Assembly: GCA_002422315.1 (NCBI GenBank)
Contig: DIUJ01000047.1
Coordinates: 28,884 to 38,987, forward strand
DNA length: 10,104 bases
DNA from: Bacteroidetes bacterium UBA6161
GTDB lineage: Bacteria > Bacteroidota > Bacteroidia > NS11-12g > UBA955
Reading direction: 5' to 3'
Within the stretch, counting starts at the first letter, position 1. The number at the start of each line of letters is the position of its first letter. Positions 6,137 to 10,104 of the stretch are shown piece after piece. The notes below the pieces were generated by a model, which was given only the letters and a program-made list of their open reading frames with translations, was not told where the DNA came from and did not search any database. A program made the translations under genes and the position numbers.

Positions 6137-7219
6137 GAGGAATCTAATTCTAGAAACTTCTCCAGCTGCATCTTGTACTTGTATGTAATATACGCCTCTT
6201 AGCAAATGTTGTAAATCCAAGCTATTTGTATTTTCACTTTCAAGCATTACCACACCAGCCATGTTGTATACTGTAACTTTAGGATTATCTACTCCGGTTA
6301 CATGTATAGTACTTGCACTAGGGTTAGGGAAAATTTGAACTGTGTTTTTCACAGATTCACCACCCCATACTACTGTTTTGTTGCTGCTGTATTCGTAGTC
6401 ACCATTCCAGTCTACTTGTTTTAGTCTGTAAACGTTTAGTCCTTGCACTGGGTTATTGTCCATAAACTCGTAGTTAGACTGAGCATAAGTAGTACCGTTG
6501 CCTTCTACAGTTCCAATTGTAATCCAATTTTCGCCATCGTTGGTTCTTTCTAACTCAAAGTGGCTGTTGTTTTCTTCGTTTGTAGTTGTCCATTCTATTT
6601 TCACACCATTTGCTACTGGTTTAGCAGAAAGAGAAGAGTAGGTAACGGGAAGAACAGTAGGGGTAGTAGTAGTGGTGAAATTGGAAAATTCAAGACTTGG
6701 AGAATTGTTTCCAGTAGTCCTATATGTAAATCTTATTCTATAAATACCAGAAACAGATATCCTATCTCCTGATGTAGATGATGCATTTGTAATTGAAATA
6801 GTTCTAATATCAGTTATGGTATTAGTAGCAGTATCAACCAAACTAATTTTTAATGTACTGGTACCACTTGCATTAGTAGCTCTAAAAGAATATGAGAAAG
6901 TATCATTTTGAGTGAAAATAAATGGAGTGGTCTCAAAGTAATAATCAGTATTTAAATTAGTTGGAAAAACACTAATTCTTTTAAGTGAATTATCAAATGA
7001 CACATTAGTTCCAGCTAAACCACCAGAACGGTTCCAATCAAAATCATAATGCAGGTCTAAATTATTTGAGTTGTTAGCATTATAAAATGATGTAGCTAAA
7101 ATTAATGGCTGATAAATAGACTGTCCCTTTACCCCATAATTAGAGAATGCAAAAAGCGAAAAAAGTAAAACGAAGCCTACTTTTTTGAAAATCGAAGTGT
7201 TTGTGTTTGAGTTTTTCAT
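6128..7219 (-). CDS. P3: T9SS-exported surface protein with C-terminal sorting domain
   Basis: This 363-residue protein is a paralogue of P2. Residues 1-32 are the signal peptide (KKVGFVLLFSLFAFSNYGVKG), with likely cleavage before Q33. Residues 33-188 form a beta-rich passenger with DLHYDFDWNRSGG, FSYSFRATNAS, LKISLVDT and YRIRFTYRTTG. It follows the same fold outline as the P2 passenger with little identity. Residues 190 to about 280 are the Fn3-like domain. Residues ~292-363, from FPNP at 297, are the type A sorting domain ending RFLKD. The open frame extends upstream to 7312, but I chose the ATG at 7219. It directly precedes a good signal peptide (MKNSNTNTS), and the longer version would translate the conserved leader and leave an unusual 60-residue N-terminus. 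It is transcribed divergently from gpmI. No enzymatic motif is visible; a structural, adhesive or ligand-binding surface role is inferred. Confidence 0.9.
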   Translation of the reverse strand: MKNSNTNTSIFKKVGFVLLFSLFAFSNYGVKGQSIYQPLILATSFYNANNSNNLDLHYDFDWNRSGGLAGTNVSFDNSLKRISVFPTNLNTDYYFETTPFIFTQNDTFSYSFRATNASGTSTLKISLVDTATNTITDIRTISITNASSTSGDRISVSGIYRIRFTYRTTGNNSPSLEFSNFTTTTTPTVLPVTYSSLSAKPVANGVKIEWTTTNEENNSHFELERTNDGENWITIGTVEGNGTTYAQSNYEFMDNNPVQGLNVYRLKQVDWNGDYEYSSNKTVVWGGESVKNTVQIFPNPSASTIHVTGVDNPKVTVYNMAGVVMLESENTNSLDLQHLLRGVYYIQVQDAAGEVSRIRFLKD

Positions 7220-7309
7220 AGTTTTGTTTTTTGAGTGTTTAATATTTTTTTTATTTGCCCATACTGTTACAAGTGGCACACCTTTTTTCAAAACCCTCAA
7301 TGCCAAACA
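7220..7309 (-). promoter_or_regulatory. 5' leader of P3 with diverged conserved element
   Basis: The minus strand reads TGTTTGGCATTG (12 bp identical to the P2 upstream region), then GGTGTGCCAC, then TTGTAACAGTATGGGCAAA, the counterpart of TTGGAAAC plus its following block in P1 and P2. UGCCA can pair with UGGGCA (one bulged G) around the TTGTAAC loop, matching GCCA and UGGC in P2. An A-rich stretch leads to the ATG at 7219. P1 does not preserve this stem, so conservation may be of sequence rather than fold. Confidence 0.45.
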
Positions 7310-7388
7310 CATTATTAGTTTTTTATTTAATTCATTTTCAACAATATAAAAATATTTTCATAAGTGCTTTTACTTATTTTTTCGCTCA

Positions 7389-7448
7389 AATCAATTCGAT
7401 AATTTTCTCATTTTGAGAATTTAATATATTTTTGAGAGTTAGTTCTCA
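7389..7448. promoter_or_regulatory. Upstream boxes of P3 in the P3/gpmI divergent region
   Basis: AATCAATTCGATAAT (7389-7403) matches the P1 box at 13 of 15 positions and lies 170-184 bp before the P3 start. Next to it are the palindrome TTCTCATTTTGAGAA (7405-7419) and TGAGA-N6-TCTCA (7433-7448). The stretch 7412-7438 nearly equals 1656-1682 upstream of P1. Being between divergent genes the sites could act on either, but the shared set is P1, P2 and P3. Confidence 0.5.
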
Positions 7449-7528
7449 TATTTTGAACCAAAAAATCTTCTCAACCTAAAGACGATTGTCGGTGTATAAA
7501 ATCCAAAAAAACAGACATATAATTACTA

Positions 7529-7536
7529 TAACTTTG
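7529..7536 (+). promoter_or_regulatory. -7 element of the gpmI promoter
   Basis: TAACTTTG fits the Bacteroidetes TAnnTTTG -7 consensus and ends 7 bp before the gpmI ATG (TAACTTTGCAGCGCAATG). Initiation at the usual distance would give a leader of only a few bases or none. No TTG is present at the -33 spacing. Confidence 0.65.
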
Positions 7537-7543
7537 CAGCGCA

Positions 7544-9073
7544 ATGACAGAACAAAAAGCCATACTACTTATACTAGACGGCTGGGGAATAGGCAAGCAA
7601 GACCAAAGCAATGCCATTTACCAAGCAAAAACACCGTTTACCGATAGCTTGTATTCCAACTACCCCAATGCAACCCTTCAAACCCACAGCAATGCCGTAG
7701 GACTGCCCGAAGGACAAATGGGAAACTCGGAAGTAGGACACCTAAACCTAGGCTCTGGAAGGATCGTGTGGCAAATGCTGGAATTAATCAATCGAAGCTT
7801 TGCCAATGGCGAAGCCAAAAAGAATCAGACTTTACAAAACCTGATTCAATATTGTACCACAGAAAACAAACCCCTTCACCTTATGGGACTGCTTTCTGAC
7901 GGAGGGGTACATTCCAATATAGAACACCTAAAACACTTGGTATCCATTGCTGCCGATAAAGGTGTAAAACAAGTATTTATACACTGCTTTATGGATGGAA
8001 GAGATACAGACCCTAAAAGCGGAATGCGTTTTTTGCAAAATATTCAAAACTACAACCTAGCCTACCCCAATACCCATATTGCTAGCATACAAGGCCGATA
8101 CTATGCCATGGATAGGGACCAACGCTGGGAAAGAACAGCCAAATCCTACCAATGCCTTGTAAACTGCCAAGCTGAACATGTGGAAAACCTACAACACTAT
8201 CTCGAAAAATGCTACGCAGAAAATGTTACAGATGAGTTCTTACTCCCTGCCATTTCTATACAAAGCATGCAGGCTGGTTTTAAAGGTATTCAAGAAAATG
8301 ATGCTGTTCTGTTTTTTAATTTTAGAACAGATAGAGGAAGGCAACTCACCCGTGTACTAAGCCAACAAAACATGCACGAGTTTGGCATGCATAAACTTAA
8401 ACTATATTTTGCCACGCTTACCGAATACGACAAAACATTTGAAAACATACAGGTGGTTTTTGGCAAAGAAAATACCCAAATGACCCTAGGTGAGGTTATT
8501 TCTAAAGAAGGACTTAGTCAAATAAGAGCAGCAGAAACAGAAAAATACCCCCATGTAACTTTCTTTTTTTCTGGAGGTAGAGAAACAGAATTTGAAGGAG
8601 AAAGTAGAATCCTAGCACCTTCACCTAAAGTTGCCACCTACGACCTACAACCCGAAATGAGCGCTATAACACTGAAAGAACAAGTGGTAAAAGCCATTGA
8701 ACAAAACCAAACCAATTTCTTTTGTGTAAACTTTGCCAATACAGATATGGTAGGACATACTGGGGTTTTTAGCGCCATGGTAAAAGCTGCGGAAACCGTA
8801 GACCAATGTGTAAAAGAGATTGTAGAAACTGCACTTGCAAATAATTATAGCTTACTTATTACCGCCGACCATGGCAATGCCGACTTGGCTATAAACGAAG
8901 ATGGTTCTCCCAATACAGCGCATTCGCTAAACCCTGTTCCAGTTTGGCTTGTTAGCAATTACAAATTATGCGACAAACTAAACCACGGTATTCTAGCCGA
9001 TGTAGCGCCTACCATTCTAAAAATGATGAATATTCCACAACCTATAGAAATGACAGGCAATGCATTATACTAA
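7544..9073 (+). CDS. gpmI: 2,3-bisphosphoglycerate-independent phosphoglycerate mutase
   Basis: GpmI interconverts 3-phosphoglycerate and 2-phosphoglycerate in glycolysis and gluconeogenesis, in the cytoplasm, using two metal ions (usually Mn) and a phosphoserine intermediate. The 509 residues match the family's usual length, and all key positions are visible. D12 (LDGWG), the nucleophile S62 (GQMGNSEVGHLNLGSG), D442 and H443 (ITADHGNA) form one metal site. D401 and H405 (NTDMVGHTG) with H460 (NTAHSLNP) form the other. Substrate-binding residues include H123, R153-D154 (FMDGRDTDP), R185, R191 (GRYYAMDRDQRW), R261 and R264 (NFRTDRGRQLTR) and K334. The alkaline-phosphatase-like part is split by the inserted phosphotransferase region (about residues 76-310), as in the family. 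The ATG at 7544 gives the canonical short N-terminus. It overlaps the downstream lipoprotein gene by 14 bp. Confidence 0.98.
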   Translation: MTEQKAILLILDGWGIGKQDQSNAIYQAKTPFTDSLYSNYPNATLQTHSNAVGLPEGQMGNSEVGHLNLGSGRIVWQMLELINRSFANGEAKKNQTLQNLIQYCTTENKPLHLMGLLSDGGVHSNIEHLKHLVSIAADKGVKQVFIHCFMDGRDTDPKSGMRFLQNIQNYNLAYPNTHIASIQGRYYAMDRDQRWERTAKSYQCLVNCQAEHVENLQHYLEKCYAENVTDEFLLPAISIQSMQAGFKGIQENDAVLFFNFRTDRGRQLTRVLSQQNMHEFGMHKLKLYFATLTEYDKTFENIQVVFGKENTQMTLGEVISKEGLSQIRAAETEKYPHVTFFFSGGRETEFEGESRILAPSPKVATYDLQPEMSAITLKEQVVKAIEQNQTNFFCVNFANTDMVGHTGVFSAMVKAAETVDQCVKEIVETALANNYSLLITADHGNADLAINEDGSPNTAHSLNPVPVWLVSNYKLCDKLNHGILADVAPTILKMMNIPQPIEMTGNALY

Positions 9074-9626
9074 AACCATAATTCTTTATTTCCTAATTGT
9101 AGCTTCGCTTAGCTCTTGTATAAAAAAAGAAAATACTGCTTTATTAGAAGCCAAGTTCTTTGATTTAAAAGGGTTTATGGAGAAAGAAATTTCCTCCCTG
9201 CAAAAAAATAATGCAATCCTACACTCTACTACAAGACTTGGAGAAGAAGTATCCGATAGCACAACCCTTATAGTAGACTGGGAAAAACAATTGGGAATTT
9301 TTAAAAGTTTCGACATCAATAAAAATGCTTTTTTAAGCCAATACAGTGCAGACAGTATATGGAACAAAGACAAAAGCGTATACCACTTGGTATATGAAAG
9401 CAACAATCCAAAGCTAAATGTAAGTAGTTTACAAATAATGGTGAATGCACAGGACCACTCTCCTATTCTTATTAAAATTGCAAGTTCCAAGGATGCGTTT
9501 TTTTTCAAAGAAGATTTACTGTATAGTTATCAGCCTGGCAAAGGTTATGGGATAATAGGTACGCGTAAGCCTTTGTTTTCAGAAGAAATAGATATAGAAA
9601 TAGCTGGGGAGATAAACTTACCTTGA
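9060..9626 (+). CDS. Small lipoprotein of unknown function, overlapping gpmI
   Basis: This is a 188-residue protein with a lipoprotein signal peptide: a short basic N-terminus, the hydrophobic run IILYFLIVASL, and a lipobox LSSC with the acylated cysteine at C20. After cleavage the mature protein begins CIKKEN, so it should be anchored in the inner or outer membrane facing the periplasm. Residues ~25-55 look helical, with charged residues and Leu spacing (LLEAKFFDLKGFMEKEISSLQK). The rest alternates beta strands (VYHLVYES, LQIMVNA, SPILIKIASS, LLYSYQPGKGYGIIG). I do not recognise the family and see no catalytic motif. The start ATG lies inside the last codons of gpmI in a different frame, so the two are likely co-transcribed and perhaps translationally coupled. 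A functional link to glycolysis is not implied. A minus-strand frame over the same DNA is taken as its shadow. Confidence 0.85.
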   Translation: MHYTKTIILYFLIVASLSSCIKKENTALLEAKFFDLKGFMEKEISSLQKNNAILHSTTRLGEEVSDSTTLIVDWEKQLGIFKSFDINKNAFLSQYSADSIWNKDKSVYHLVYESNNPKLNVSSLQIMVNAQDHSPILIKIASSKDAFFFKEDLLYSYQPGKGYGIIGTRKPLFSEEIDIEIAGEINLP

Positions 9627-9670
9627 TTATTTTATTAGTCGCCGTGGATATTTAGTGTTATCCTTGGGGA

Positions 9671-9718
9671 GTGGTTGGTGATCCGCCAATAAATTGGGGA
9701 CAAGCAAACACCAACCAC
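9671..9718. repeat. Palindrome GTGGTTGGTG / CACCAACCAC
   Basis: Perfect 10-bp arms (9671-9680 and 9709-9718) enclose 28 bp. The arm belongs to the same GCCGTGGTTGGTG core that closes each satellite unit at 1760-4227, so the two regions share a repeat family. Confidence 0.75.
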
Positions 9719-9855
9719 GGCTTCTAAATTTTCCATTAAACATACCCTATTGACCCTTCGAGGACCTCAGGGTGACAATAGGGGCGAGAATTTTACAGTG
9801 GATTTGCTGATCCGCTTACAAAATGGGGACAAGCAAACACCAACTACGGCTTCTA
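9679..9855. repeat. Direct repeat of a ~48-bp element, 129 bp apart
   Basis: TGATCCGC, then TGGGGACAAGCAAACACCAA, then ACGGCTTCTA occurs at 9679-9726 and again at 9808-9855 with a few substitutions. The palindrome at 9753-9773 lies between the copies. No target duplication or transposase is visible. Confidence 0.8.
9745..9783. repeat. Dispersed palindrome with ACCCT / AGGGT stem
   Basis: ACCCT (9753-9757) and AGGGT (9769-9773) enclose GAGG-A-CCTC, flanked by CCCTATTG (9745-9752) and CAATAGGG (9776-9783), which extend the stem with small bulges. It resembles the common GTCACCCTGAG-CGAAGGGT intergenic repeat that recurs in many bacterial genomes; that resemblance is from memory. Confidence 0.7.
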
Positions 9856-9891
9856 ATAAATAGAAACAAAAAAACATCCATAAAATTTGGG

Positions 9892-9951
9892 ATGGTTGGT
9901 GACAACACCAACCATGGCTTTAAAATATTCGCCGTGGTTGGTGTTGTCACC
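9892..9951. repeat. Nested inverted repeats with two competing hairpins
   Basis: ATGGTTGGTG (9892-9901) and CACCAACCAT (9906-9915) form a perfect 10-bp stem with loop ACAA. The stretch 9898-9918 can instead pair with 9931-9951 in a 21-bp stem with one mismatch around a 12-nt AT-rich loop. The two structures use overlapping bases and exclude each other. The right arm contains the satellite core GCCGTGGTTGGTG. Confidence 0.8.
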
Positions 9952-10008
9952 ATAACTGTTCGGAAGATTCATTTATCTTTGAAAATCAATTTTATCCATA
10001 GCAAAATT

Positions 10009-10029
10009 CAACCCGCCTGAGGCGGGTTG
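10009..10029. terminator. GC-rich hairpin, possible bidirectional terminator
   Basis: CAACCCGCC (10009-10017) and GGCGGGTTG (10021-10029) form a perfect 9-bp stem with loop TGA. The T tracts are weak on both strands (TTAAC on plus, AATTTTGC on minus), so it may be a terminator for the lipoprotein operon or simply another dispersed palindrome. Confidence 0.5.
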
Positions 10030-10053
10030 TTAACATCGCCTTATTCAATATCC

Positions 10054-10067
10054 CCGATTGCAATCGG
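10054..10067. repeat. Perfect 14-bp palindrome CCGATTGCAATCGG
   Basis: The palindrome is followed by TGGCTATTC and then by CCCC-TTA-GGG (10084-10093) near the window edge. It looks like the start of another dispersed repeat cut off by the end of the window. Confidence 0.6.
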
Positions 10068-10104
10068 TGGCTATTCATATTAAACCCCTTAGGGATTTTT
10101 AGAT

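Noticed and set aside
6128..7312. Longer P3 start at 7312
   Set aside because: It would put the conserved non-coding leader into the protein and bury the signal peptide 45 residues inside. The start at 7219 also keeps the upstream-box distance seen in P1 and P2.
9086..9508. 140-codon minus-strand frame opposite the lipoprotein
   Set aside because: The plus-strand frame has a clear lipoprotein signal and an operon context. The opposite frame has no export or family signature that stands alone and is explained as a shadow.
9823..10020. 65-codon plus-strand frame near the right end
   Set aside because: It is made of the direct repeat and the nested inverted repeat and lacks any promoter or domain pattern.

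Overview
The window looks like chromosomal DNA of a Bacteroidetes (Bacteroidota) bacterium, probably from the flavobacterial/cytophagal side. The evidence is the AT-rich DNA, three cell-surface proteins with type IX secretion (T9SS) C-terminal sorting domains, TAnnTTTG-type -7 promoter elements, and dispersed palindromic repeats typical of such genomes. No transposase, phage gene, rRNA, tRNA or CRISPR array was seen.

Layout. (1) 2-118: the 3' end of a plus-strand gene, possibly an outer-membrane beta-barrel, converging on a hairpin terminator at 157-191. (2) 218-1483 (minus): T9SS surface protein, called P1 here. (3) 1484-1759: its leader and upstream region. (4) 1760-4227: a non-coding tandem satellite of eight full ~290-bp units plus a partial ninth, each unit a chain of small palindromes. 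(5) 4236-4505 (minus): an unrecognised basic 89-residue protein. (6) 4673-5779 (minus, P2) and 6128-7219 (minus, P3): two closely related T9SS proteins, each with its own hairpin terminator. (7) 7544-9073 (plus): gpmI, cofactor-independent phosphoglycerate mutase, overlapping by 14 bp a small lipoprotein gene at 9060-9626. (8) 9627-10104: no gene, but a cluster of different palindromic and direct repeats, some sharing a core with the satellite.

P1, P2 and P3 form a set. Each has a Sec signal peptide, a variable passenger region, and then a C-terminal block of exactly 174 residues (Fn3-like beta-sandwich plus sorting domain). Upstream they share a 15-bp box resembling AATCAATTTGAGAAT, 167-191 bp before the start codon, and a leader motif resembling TTGGAAAC-N3-TA-GG-CAAA, 22-53 nt before it. 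This suggests common regulation of exported surface proteins and supports the shorter start codons chosen for P1 and P3. gpmI and the lipoprotein are an ordinary housekeeping operon transcribed divergently from P3.

The most unusual elements are the satellite array and the shared upstream box and leader of the three T9SS genes. I do not recognise a complete new defence or metabolic system. All family assignments come from reading the sequence; no database search was possible.
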